Positions 1 to 5,555 of a stretch of DNA of 5,997 nt are shown one piece after another (the stretch's first letter is position 1; every line of letters starts with the position of its first letter). The position numbers and the translations under genes are program-made. Location of the stretch: the NCBI GenBank assembly GCA_013331265.1, contig DUGS01000210.1, forward strand, positions 2,531 to 8,527. Reading direction: 5' to 3'. The stretch comes from Methanosarcina sp. (GTDB lineage Archaea > Halobacteriota > Methanosarcinia > Methanosarcinales > Methanosarcinaceae). The notes below the pieces were generated by a model. The model made no database searches. It was not told where the DNA came from and saw nothing but the letters and a program-made list of their open reading frames with translations.

Positions 1-12
1 TGAGGGATCAAA

Positions 13-963
13 ATGTTCAAGTTTGACAAGAAGCAGGAAGTTTTCGAAATCGGTGGAGTTAAGTTCGGCGGACAGCCGGGTGAACATCCAACCGTATTAG
101 TAAGTACCATGTTCTATGCAAGGCACAAGATTGTAACTGATGAGGACAAGGGTATCTTCGACAGGGCAGCTGCAGAAACCCTCTGGAACACTCAGGTCTC
201 ACTGAGTGATGCCACAGGGCTCCCCTATGTAAACCAGATTGTAGGAGAAACCCCTGAGGCAATTAATAGATACATTGACTGGTTCATTGAGATCGATGAT
301 AGGACACCTTTCCTGATCGACTCCTCAGCCGGAAACGTGCGTGCAGCAGCAGCCAAGCACTGTACCGAAATAGGTGTTGCAGACAGGGCAATCCACAACT
401 CGATCAACGCAAGTATTGAACAGGAAGAAATCGATGTTCTCACAGAAAGCGAAGTATCAGCTGCAATTGTTCTTGCCTTCAACGCAACTGACCCGACCGT
501 AAAAGGAAAAATAGATATCCTTGAAGTCGGGGGTTCCGGACAGACCAAAGGTATGCTCCAGGTCGCCAAGGAATGTGGAATAAAGCACCCCATTATCGAC
601 GTTGCAGCCATGCCTCTCGGTGCAGGCTCAGGCGCAACAATCCGTTCGATACCCACACTCAAAGGAAAATTCGGGCTGCCAATCGGTGGTGGATACCACA
701 ACATGGCTTCTGCATGGGACTGGCTCCGCAAATTCAAGAAGACTCAGCCTGACCCCAAGGCAATCTACATGCCTGCAGACATTGGTACCAACCTGGTAGC
801 CCAGATTGCAGGTTCTGACTACCTGCTTTACGGTCCTATCGAGAACGTCAACCAGATTTTCCCGGCTGTCGCAATGGTCGATATCATGCTCGGTGAAACT
901 GCAAAGGAACTTGGCGTCGAGATTGCAGACCTGGCAAACCACCCTGTTACCAAACTGACATAA
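13..963 (+). CDS. mtrH: Tetrahydromethanopterin S-methyltransferase subunit H (MtrH)
   Basis: MtrH is the cytoplasmic methyl-transfer subunit of the membrane-bound, sodium-pumping Mtr complex. It moves the methyl group from methyl-tetrahydromethanopterin (tetrahydrosarcinapterin in Methanosarcina) to the Co(I) corrinoid on MtrA, from where it passes to coenzyme M. The 316-aa length is normal for the family. Family-like stretches include GGQPGEHPTVLVSTMFYARH (residues about 19-38), IDSSAGNVRAAAAKH (about 102-116), AFNATDP (about 156-162) and a glycine-rich PLGAGSGATIRS. The asparagine- and aspartate-rich strand ends fit a TIM-barrel methyltransferase related to methyltetrahydrofolate-binding enzymes. 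There is no signal peptide or membrane segment. The ATG is preceded by GAGGGATC (2-9), which resembles an archaeal Shine-Dalgarno. The TGA at 1-3 could be the stop of the preceding mtrG, but this cannot be checked here. It is normally the last gene of mtrEDCBAFGH, and the terminator directly after it fits that. Confidence 0.97.
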   Translation: MFKFDKKQEVFEIGGVKFGGQPGEHPTVLVSTMFYARHKIVTDEDKGIFDRAAAETLWNTQVSLSDATGLPYVNQIVGETPEAINRYIDWFIEIDDRTPFLIDSSAGNVRAAAAKHCTEIGVADRAIHNSINASIEQEEIDVLTESEVSAAIVLAFNATDPTVKGKIDILEVGGSGQTKGMLQVAKECGIKHPIIDVAAMPLGAGSGATIRSIPTLKGKFGLPIGGGYHNMASAWDWLRKFKKTQPDPKAIYMPADIGTNLVAQIAGSDYLLYGPIENVNQIFPAVAMVDIMLGETAKELGVEIADLANHPVTKLT

Positions 964-997
964 GTTCAAAAAGTATTAAGACTGGAAAATTCAAAAG

Positions 998-1032
998 CAA
1001 AGAGAAATTTCTCTTTGTTTTTTTCTTTTTTT
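998..1032 (+). terminator. Terminator of the mtr operon
   Basis: A perfect 20-bp palindrome (998-1017, CAAAGAG/CTCTTTG arms around AAATTT) starts 34 bp after the mtrH stop. It is followed by a tract in which 14 of 15 bases are T (1018-1032). Oligo-T is the main archaeal termination signal, so the mtr transcript probably ends here and the region to the right is transcribed separately. Confidence 0.8.
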
Positions 1033-1240
1033 GTACATTGATTTATGATTTACTTTAATTGTTTTTAATCCGGTTCTAAAATCAGCTAATATAACTGTGA
1101 ACCTGTGCGGTTTCCATTAGTTTATTCTTAGAATTGCCCTTGAAATTATTGAGAATTGATATGGGAACAAATTAAAATATTTTGCAGAAAAAGTGTAGAT
1201 AAATATTAATTGCATAAAAAGATTTTTTAAGATTGTTTAT
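1033..1240. other. AT-rich intergenic stretch without a gene
   Basis: This runs from the mtr terminator to the candidate RNA. It is strongly AT-rich with no open reading frame I would defend. It contains TATA-like strings (CATAAAA at 1213-1219 and TTTATAAA at 1236-1243). The first would be placed to start a + strand transcript near 1241, the alternative orientation for the structured RNA. Confidence 0.6.
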
Positions 1241-1292
1241 AAAAAGGAAAGTACCTGGCGGACGAGGAAGTATTAACGAGCCTGCCAGGTAC
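1241..1292 (-). terminator. Hairpin plus T-rich tail ending the candidate RNA
   Basis: Arms 1251-1261 and 1282-1292 pair over 11 positions: 9 consecutive perfect pairs, one G-U on the + strand (1260 with 1283), then one G-C. Read on the - strand, the hairpin is followed directly by TTTCCTTTTT (1250 down to 1241), the layout of an intrinsic-type terminator. Alternatively it is simply the 5' hairpin of a + strand RNA. Confidence 0.45.
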
Positions 1293-1566
1293 GAGGAATC
1301 CACTCCCAACTCGCTCTATGGGGAACAACTATTACCCTGGATCAGAAGGGATGTAAGGACCTGAACGAGTATTTTACAGAACCCCCACTCGTTCAGGAGT
1401 TATACATATCCGGTTTCACATCCGGTTTCCAGACTCACTGTTTGTCGAGGGTTAATCACACCTTACGGATACTAAGGACAACACAGATAGACAAACTGTG
1501 AGCAGGTATCATTAATCTGATCCTACGGGTATTTGGCCCCATCAACTTATGTAATTTATTTAATTA
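1241..1566 (-). ncRNA. Candidate multibranched structured RNA, about 320 nt, family unknown
   Basis: No protein gene is visible, but the DNA holds nested complementary arms. Outer helix: 1318-1323 with 1537-1542 (6 bp). Next: 1333-1337 with 1527-1531 (5 bp), and 1339-1346 with 1516-1523 (8 bp). Inside these: 1349-1354 with 1418-1423 (6 bp) enclosing a perfect 11-bp hairpin, 1360-1370 with 1387-1397; and 1434-1446 with 1490-1502 (12 of 13 bp) enclosing 1461-1465 with 1473-1477. A separate hairpin, 1251-1261 with 1282-1292, flanks it. The - strand is preferred for three reasons: the flanking hairpin is followed there by TTTCCTTTTT, a TATA-like box (1588-1595) lies at the right distance upstream, and several helix-end A/C oppositions on the + strand become G-U pairs on the - strand. 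It does not show RNase P, SRP, rRNA or tRNA signatures that I recognise. A decayed or active mobile RNA remains possible. Confidence 0.55.
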
Positions 1567-1573
1567 CATGTTG
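1543..1573. repeat. AT-rich hairpin abutting the outer RNA helix
   Basis: CAAC (1543-1546) pairs with GTTG (1570-1573), and ATGTAATT (1549-1556) pairs with AATTACAT (1562-1569), separated by a two-base bulge (TT, 1547-1548) and a loop of 5 nt. It begins at the base next to the outermost helix of the candidate RNA, which ends at 1542. It may belong to that RNA or to its promoter region. Confidence 0.5.
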
Positions 1574-1587
1574 TACACAGTCTTACA

Positions 1588-1595
1588 TATATAAA
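1588..1595 (-). promoter_or_regulatory. TATA-like box for the candidate RNA
   Basis: The - strand reads TTTATATA, a good archaeal TATA box. A start about 25 nt downstream would fall near 1564-1568, just outside the outermost helix arm that ends at 1542. The element is nearly symmetric and could also serve the + strand, with a start near 1617, where no gene follows. There is no direct evidence of transcription. Confidence 0.35.
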
Positions 1596-1832
1596 TAAAG
1601 AATTGTGAACCGATATTATCTGTTTTAGAGAAATTGCCACTTTCTCACTTCAGTACATAGAAGGAAAGTATGACATGATGCAGGTAATAGAGTAATGAAA
1701 AAAATCGCAGATAATAGGAAATTAATAAGAATTTAAAACATGAACTATTATATGAAACCGTAAATTAATTGTTCTGTCTGAAGAATGATATAAATTGATA
1801 AAAATTCTCAAAAAATGGCATTAAACAGAAAG
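1596..1832. other. AT-rich intergenic stretch without a gene
   Basis: I see no coding region here. One small hairpin is present (GAGAAA 1628-1633 with TTTCTC 1641-1646). A 13-codon ATG reading frame at 1695-1736 has no convincing ribosome binding site. The string AAGGAAAGTA at 1662-1671 also occurs at 1244-1253, beside the RNA's terminal hairpin; this may be chance in such biased sequence. Confidence 0.5.
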
Positions 1833-1833
1833 A

Positions 1834-1858
1834 TTTAATATTTGGTAGCACTTACCAA
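1834..1858 (+). promoter_or_regulatory. Possible promoter and operator of the ribbon-helix-helix gene
   Basis: TTTAATATT (1834-1842) resembles a TATA box. Overlapping its end is an inverted repeat, TTGGTA (1842-1847), loop GCACT, TACCAA (1853-1858), placed where bound protein would block transcription initiation near 1860-1865. This would leave a leader of about 160 nt before the ATG at 2023. Two later CATAAAA strings (1985-1991 and 1995-2001) are competing TATA candidates that would give a very short leader or none. The promoter choice is unresolved. Confidence 0.3.
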
Positions 1859-2022
1859 GATATACACGACTGAGGAAGATTTTCAGAGCCCAAACTATAT
1901 ACTCTCTGGTTAAATAACTTTTTTAAGTTTGAGACGGAAGATATCAAAACTATCAATGTCAGGGGTACAGGCCATGGATCGGGGCATAAAAGGTCATAAA
2001 ACCAGAAATCGTGGGTGAAAAT

Positions 2023-3147
2023 ATGCTGATCAGAAAAAACATATCCCTTGATGATAAGTACCTTAAAAAACTGCAGCCTTTTCTGGACGCCAACGATGGG
2101 AATCTTAGTGCTGCAGTCAGGGACACAATTGAAATTGCAGATACAGCACTTACGCATCATAGAAGTATTGATGAGGCAATTAGATTTTTAAAAGAAACAC
2201 CCGCAAAAGAAGAGCTAAGTGACACGATTAAAAGCGGGGAAAATTTAATTATAAATAAAACAATGCTCGAATGGCTTTTCAGGTATACAAAAGGAAGGCT
2301 CACCGATGAAGAACTGGTCAATGAGCTCGTCAATCCTTTTGAGATCTGCAATATGAAAGAGCTTGAGGACTATCTGAATAGGATTTCCAGAATGAATCAG
2401 TGGACAATCCGAATTTCAATCAAATGTGAAGACATAGAGGACCCTGAATCTGTCCTTATACTCCTCTCCAATGCCACGGTAAACAGCAGAGAATTTTTTG
2501 CTCAGCTTATAGCCCATTTTCTGGCAAGATGGAAACAACTGGACGTAGAGCATATTTTTAGAAGAGCAAATTCAACCCAGATTTCATTCAAAAAGAACCT
2601 TTCAGTCTCTCTTAATGAAACCATGCCAGGGATTAGAAAGCACTTTGGTTATCTTGACATAGTATGCAGAGAACTTGACGACAATACAGAATTCTGGACG
2701 CAGCTAATGTATACATACAACGTTGAAAGGTACAATCTTGTGACCCTGCACAGGAATCAGTTCGAAACTTTTGCAGCTGGAGAGGTCCCAAACCCGACAA
2801 AAATCCTGGAACGCCTATGCAAACAGTCAGTAAATGAGATGCCTCTTCCCGATTTACTGGTATATTTCAGGAAGATGTACCTGGCAACCCAGCTGGTAAA
2901 GAATATCGAAATCTGTTTTGAACCAGGAAAAGAATCAGTAACTATCTTTCATGATTTCAAAAATGAAAAGGTTATCCAGAACCTTGCCGAATACTTTTCA
3001 AACATATTCAGGGAAAACGGCACACCTTTTGCAACCTCTTCGTATTCGAGTATGATCGTGTTCAAGTTCTACGAGGAACATGAACCTGACTCTGGATTAT
3101 ATAGAGAGAAAGAATTCACAGAACCAAATTTTATATCGAAAGAATAA
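2023..3147 (+). CDS. Ribbon-helix-helix DNA-binding protein with large unrecognised C-terminal region
   Basis: The first 40 residues look like a ribbon-helix-helix domain: a strand with alternating polar and basic residues (IRKNISL, about 3-9), helix A (about 11-22), a turn with DANDGN, and helix B beginning LSAAVRDTIEIA (28-39). The remaining 330 or so residues are soluble, mixed helix and strand, with no membrane segment, no signal peptide and only scattered cysteines. Residues about 126-210 and about 294-352 each read as strand-helix-strand, as in a ligand- or partner-sensing module, but I recognise no named domain. A transcriptional regulator that senses something is the natural inference; the target is unknown. 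The start is placed at ATG 2023 (374 aa) because GGTGA (2014-2018) just upstream is a good Shine-Dalgarno. The GTG at 2011 would add four residues and put that motif inside the gene. It stands alone on this strand, convergent with rtcB. Confidence 0.8.
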   Translation: MLIRKNISLDDKYLKKLQPFLDANDGNLSAAVRDTIEIADTALTHHRSIDEAIRFLKETPAKEELSDTIKSGENLIINKTMLEWLFRYTKGRLTDEELVNELVNPFEICNMKELEDYLNRISRMNQWTIRISIKCEDIEDPESVLILLSNATVNSREFFAQLIAHFLARWKQLDVEHIFRRANSTQISFKKNLSVSLNETMPGIRKHFGYLDIVCRELDDNTEFWTQLMYTYNVERYNLVTLHRNQFETFAAGEVPNPTKILERLCKQSVNEMPLPDLLVYFRKMYLATQLVKNIEICFEPGKESVTIFHDFKNEKVIQNLAEYFSNIFRENGTPFATSSYSSMIVFKFYEEHEPDSGLYREKEFTEPNFISKE

Positions 3148-3168
3148 AGCTTCCTGAAAACCGGGGTC

Positions 3169-3185
3169 TCTCAAAAATGTTGAGA
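3169..3185 (+). terminator. Weak hairpin after the ribbon-helix-helix gene
   Basis: TCTCAA (3169-3174) pairs with TTGAGA (3180-3185) around a 5-nt loop, 21 bp after the stop codon. It is followed by A rather than T on the + strand, so it is a poor terminator by itself. In the convergent gap it may act together with the larger inverted repeat at 3202-3229, which has four T after it on the + strand. Confidence 0.3.
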
Positions 3186-3229
3186 AAAAATAAAGGAAAA
3201 GAAGGTTAAATTTCCGTCTGTTTAACCTT
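3180..3229 (-). terminator. Terminator hairpin overlapping the end of rtcB
   Basis: AAGGTTAAA (3202-3210) and TTTAACCTT (3221-3229) form a perfect 9-bp stem with a 10-nt loop. One arm covers the rtcB stop codon and its last two codons. On the - strand the stem is followed by a T-rich run (CTTCTTTTCCTTTATTTTTT, about 3201-3182). This is a good candidate for ending the rtcB transcript in the 74-bp convergent gap. Confidence 0.6.
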
Positions 3230-4724
3230 TTGCAACCCCAAGCGGGATAACTCTTGCAACCTTACGGGCAATACCAAGTTCATGCACAACATTTACCACC
3301 TCACTGCTGGGCTTGTACACTCCGGGGGCTTCTTCAGCGATAACGGAAGGATGAGTTGCCCTTACAGTAATTCCATGAGCTTCAAGGTTCTCTTTTATGC
3401 TCTGCCCGTGGAACTCCTTCTTTGCATGAGCCCTGCTCATAATTCTCCCGGCCCCATGGCAAGCACTTCCGAAAGAAACGTCCATAGATCCTTTTGCACC
3501 GCAGAGTATGAATGAAGGGGTTCCCATACTGCCGGGAATTAAAACAGGCTGTCCTACATCTCTGTATGCGAAAGGAACTTCCGGGTGCCCAGCAGGAAAT
3601 GCCCTTGTTGCCCCTTTTCTGTGCACGTAAACTTCTTTTTTCCTGCCGTCAATGATGTGTTCTTCCAGTTTTGCCACGTTGTGGGCAACATCATAAAGGA
3701 GGCTCATTCCCATGTCGTCAGCATCTCTGCCAAAGACCCTTTCAAAAGACTCGCGTGTCCAGTGAGTTATCATCTGCCTGTTTGCCCATGCATAGTTTGC
3801 AGCACAGAGCATGGCTTTGAAATAGTTCTGGGCTTCCTTCGACTGAGCCGGAGCACAGGCAAGCTGCTTGTCAGGGATCTCGATCCCGTATTTCTTTACA
3901 GCCTGAGAGAGCTCTTTCAGGTGGTCCGTACAGATCTGGTGCCCTGCTCCCCTTGACCCACAGTGGACCATTACCGTAACCTGGCCTTCTTCAAGCCCGA
4001 AGGCTGAAGCCACTTCCTGGTCATAAATCTTATCCACATATTGGACTTCAAGGAAGTGGTTTCCGCTCCCAAGAGTCCCCAACTGAGGCTTCCCACGGTT
4101 CCTTGCCTTTGTGCTTACATGAAAAGTATCTGCTCCTTCAAGGTAGCCGTTTCCCTCACAGTGTTCCACATCCGATTCCACCCCGTATCCGGCTTCCACC
4201 GCCCATTTTGCGCCCTCAAGAAATGCACTGTCCAGTTCTTTGTCAGAGGCTCTGAACCTGCTTTTTGCACCAACTCCTGCAGGCACATTGTTAAACAACT
4301 CGTCAGTCAGCCTCTTAATATAAGGGACTACTTCTTCTTTTTGAAGGTTTGTGCGGATAAGCCGCACCCCACAGTTGATATCAAAGCCCACTCCTCCGGG
4401 GCTGATAATTCCTTCTTCTGCATCAAAAGCTGCAACTCCCCCTATAGCAAATCCATACCCCAGGTGGGCATCAGGCATTGCCATGGAATATTTCTGAATG
4501 CCAGGAAGAGTTGCCACATTTGCGATCTGATCGATAGTCTCAGGTTCAATGCTTTCAAGCAGATTTTCCGATACAAACAGGCGTCCTGGAACCCTCATAT
4601 TGGGGATGTGCCCTTTAGGGATTTCCCAATCATTATCGGAAAGCTTCCTGACCATGCTTTTTACGTCCCTATGCACACTTTCCGTACCCGATTCCTCAGT
4701 AAAGGTATCTTCACTCTCTACCAT
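3222..4724 (-). CDS. rtcB: tRNA-splicing ligase RtcB (3'-phosphate/5'-hydroxyl RNA ligase)
   Basis: RtcB seals the tRNA halves left by the splicing endonuclease, using GTP and Mn2+ and passing through a guanylated histidine. All known active-site residues are visible. With this start they are D115 and C118 (FDINCGVR), N222 and H223 (LGSGNHFLEV), H254 (HCGSRGAGH), H348 (DVAHN), the guanylated H423 (CHGAGR) and the lysine next to the end, K499 (GVAKG). These track the 481-aa Pyrococcus horikoshii enzyme with an offset of 19-20, so nothing is missing and there is no intein. The first 20 or so residues are an acidic extension (VESEDTFTEESGTES). The ATG at 4724 has GGGAG (4733-4737) eight bases upstream. 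An alternative ATG at 4655 (Met24) would give 477 aa, closer to the family length. The archease gene lies upstream on the same strand, 254 bp away. Confidence 0.97.
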   Translation of the reverse strand: MVESEDTFTEESGTESVHRDVKSMVRKLSDNDWEIPKGHIPNMRVPGRLFVSENLLESIEPETIDQIANVATLPGIQKYSMAMPDAHLGYGFAIGGVAAFDAEEGIISPGGVGFDINCGVRLIRTNLQKEEVVPYIKRLTDELFNNVPAGVGAKSRFRASDKELDSAFLEGAKWAVEAGYGVESDVEHCEGNGYLEGADTFHVSTKARNRGKPQLGTLGSGNHFLEVQYVDKIYDQEVASAFGLEEGQVTVMVHCGSRGAGHQICTDHLKELSQAVKKYGIEIPDKQLACAPAQSKEAQNYFKAMLCAANYAWANRQMITHWTRESFERVFGRDADDMGMSLLYDVAHNVAKLEEHIIDGRKKEVYVHRKGATRAFPAGHPEVPFAYRDVGQPVLIPGSMGTPSFILCGAKGSMDVSFGSACHGAGRIMSRAHAKKEFHGQSIKENLEAHGITVRATHPSVIAEEAPGVYKPSSEVVNVVHELGIARKVARVIPLGVAKG

Positions 4725-4732
4725 AATTGATG

Positions 4733-4751
4733 CTCCCTGATCCTTTTATAA
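4733..4751 (-). promoter_or_regulatory. rtcB ribosome binding site and TATA-like box
   Basis: On the - strand TTATAAAA (4751-4744) is followed by GGGAG (4737-4733), 8 nt before the ATG. The Shine-Dalgarno supports the 4724 start. The TATA box is so close that initiation from it would fall near the ATG and lose the Shine-Dalgarno. So either an upstream TATA-like string (for example ATTATAAT around 4770-4777) is used, or the transcript comes from archease. Confidence 0.45.
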
Positions 4752-4773
4752 TGTGAATATAATTTTGAGATTA

Positions 4774-4804
4774 TAATCCAGATATCAATATAATTCTGGG
4801 ATTA
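4774..4804. repeat. Imperfect inverted repeat upstream of rtcB
   Basis: TAATCCAGA (4774-4782) and TCTGGGATTA (4795-4804) are complementary apart from one extra G, with 12 AT-rich bases between. It lies 50-80 bp upstream of the rtcB start and overlaps a TATA-like string. It could be an operator or a chance palindrome. Confidence 0.4.
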
Positions 4805-4909
4805 CTCATTTACCTTATGTTTCCTTGAGAATCTACAAATTACTGTGGGAACATAATAAAATGCTGTTTGAGACTGCATAAAAGACAACACACTACAGTC
4901 ACATAACAG

Positions 4910-4961
4910 CTATACATAAAAGCGATGTATAGAATTCTCCAGAACCGAATTTTCCAGAACC
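4910..4961. repeat. Hairpin and short direct repeat between archease and rtcB
   Basis: CTATACAT (4910-4917) and ATGTATAG (4925-4932) make a perfect 8-bp stem with a 7-nt loop. Next to it CCAGAACC occurs twice (4939-4946 and 4954-4961), 15 bp apart. On the - strand these lie just after the archease stop. No strong T-tract follows the stem, so a terminator role is weakly supported. Confidence 0.4.
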
Positions 4962-4978
4962 CTCAAAAATCCTGATTC

Positions 4979-5419
4979 TTAAATATCAACAACAACCTGA
5001 GCTTTCCAGCCCCCGGTATTTTTTTCGAGTTCAAGCTGGTTATATGTAACAGCCTTAATTTCGGTTTCAAAGGGGTGGCTTTCGGGGTAGTAATTTTCAC
5101 CTGATGCCAGAGCTTTTATCGAGTATTCCCCTTTTTCTTCCTTGATTTCTTTAACCCGGAACTTCCAGAAAACAATCTCATCCACCTCAAACAGATATAA
5201 AAGCTCAGAAAGCCAGTCTACAAGCAAAGATTCCAGATCAGGTGATGTAAGGATAACTTCTCTTTCCGTCTCCCCTGAGACTTTCTCCGTATCAATTATA
5301 ACATTAAACATGGCAAGAGCTGCGTTTTCAAATACCTCTTCCAGGGTATCTCCATAAGCCTGGAACTTTATATCTGCTGTATGTTCCAGATACTCATACT
5401 TTTTTCTTTGAGACGGCAT
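4979..5419 (-). CDS. Archease, RtcB cofactor
   Basis: Archease is a small metal-binding protein that speeds RtcB guanylation and allows multiple turnover. The 146 aa are the normal length. Family marks are YLEHTADIKFQAYG near the N-terminus, the downstream helix LEEVFENAALAMFNV, the LLVDWLSELLYLFE segment and the C-terminal AVTYNQLELEKNTGGW then VVVDI. The two acidic residues that correspond to the essential metal ligands of the human protein are D16 in the HTAD motif and D145, next to the last residue. The ATG at 5419 lacks a clear Shine-Dalgarno, so it may be read from a leaderless or very short leader. It is transcribed in the same direction as rtcB and is the first of the two; a shared role in tRNA splicing is established for the families. 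No membrane segment or signal peptide is present. Confidence 0.95.
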   Translation of the reverse strand: MPSQRKKYEYLEHTADIKFQAYGDTLEEVFENAALAMFNVIIDTEKVSGETEREVILTSPDLESLLVDWLSELLYLFEVDEIVFWKFRVKEIKEEKGEYSIKALASGENYYPESHPFETEIKAVTYNQLELEKNTGGWKAQVVVDI

Positions 5420-5555
5420 AGTTCAGGTATTGGGTTTTGTCTTACATTAACCTATCCGCTTCATAAAGCCTGTTTTATCATCAAAAAATCAAAAGGGATT
5501 TAGACGGCTGAACCCGGAGAACCGCTTGAATTCGAATCAAAAACACTAAAAGGAA
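5420..5555 (-). promoter_or_regulatory. Gap before archease, possible promoter
   Basis: This 136-bp gap follows the lipid gene. Just after that stop the - strand has short T-runs (CCTTTTAGTGTTTTTG, about 5553-5538), and further on a T-rich string near 5494-5484, so partial termination is possible. Weak TATA-like strings (GATAAAAC near 5473-5480 and CTTTATGA near 5461-5468) could start an archease transcript. Nothing here is decisive. Confidence 0.25.

Noticed and set aside
225..737. 170-codon open frame on the - strand inside mtrH
   Set aside because: It lies wholly antisense to a well-supported mtrH, and its product has no recognisable family features.
1408..1429. Short CRISPR-like repeat
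   Set aside because: There are only two 10-bp copies 12 bp apart; no further units and no spacers of regular length.
1241..1542. Identification of the structured region as RNase P RNA
   Set aside because: GGAAAGT (1246-1252) and ACAGAA (1376-1381) recall RNase P conserved strings, but they are too close together, the second lies in a hairpin loop, and they do not form the core P4 pairing.
1241..1573. SRP RNA, tRNA or rRNA
   Set aside because: There is no SRP domain with its conserved asymmetric loop and tetraloop, no GGTTCRA T-arm with a CCA-side acceptor stem, and no rRNA-like conserved blocks.
1695..1736. 13-codon peptide starting MKKIADNRK
   Set aside because: There is no convincing ribosome binding site and no context; such short frames are expected by chance in AT-rich DNA.
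1852..2160. 102-codon open frame on the - strand over the start of the ribbon-helix-helix gene
   Set aside because: It overlaps the supported + strand gene and its upstream region, and the product looks random.
4041..4730. 229-codon open frame on the + strand antisense to rtcB
   Set aside because: It is a shadow of the rtcB codons. The product is a cysteine- and phenylalanine-rich string without domain character, and the opposite strand has every RtcB catalytic motif.
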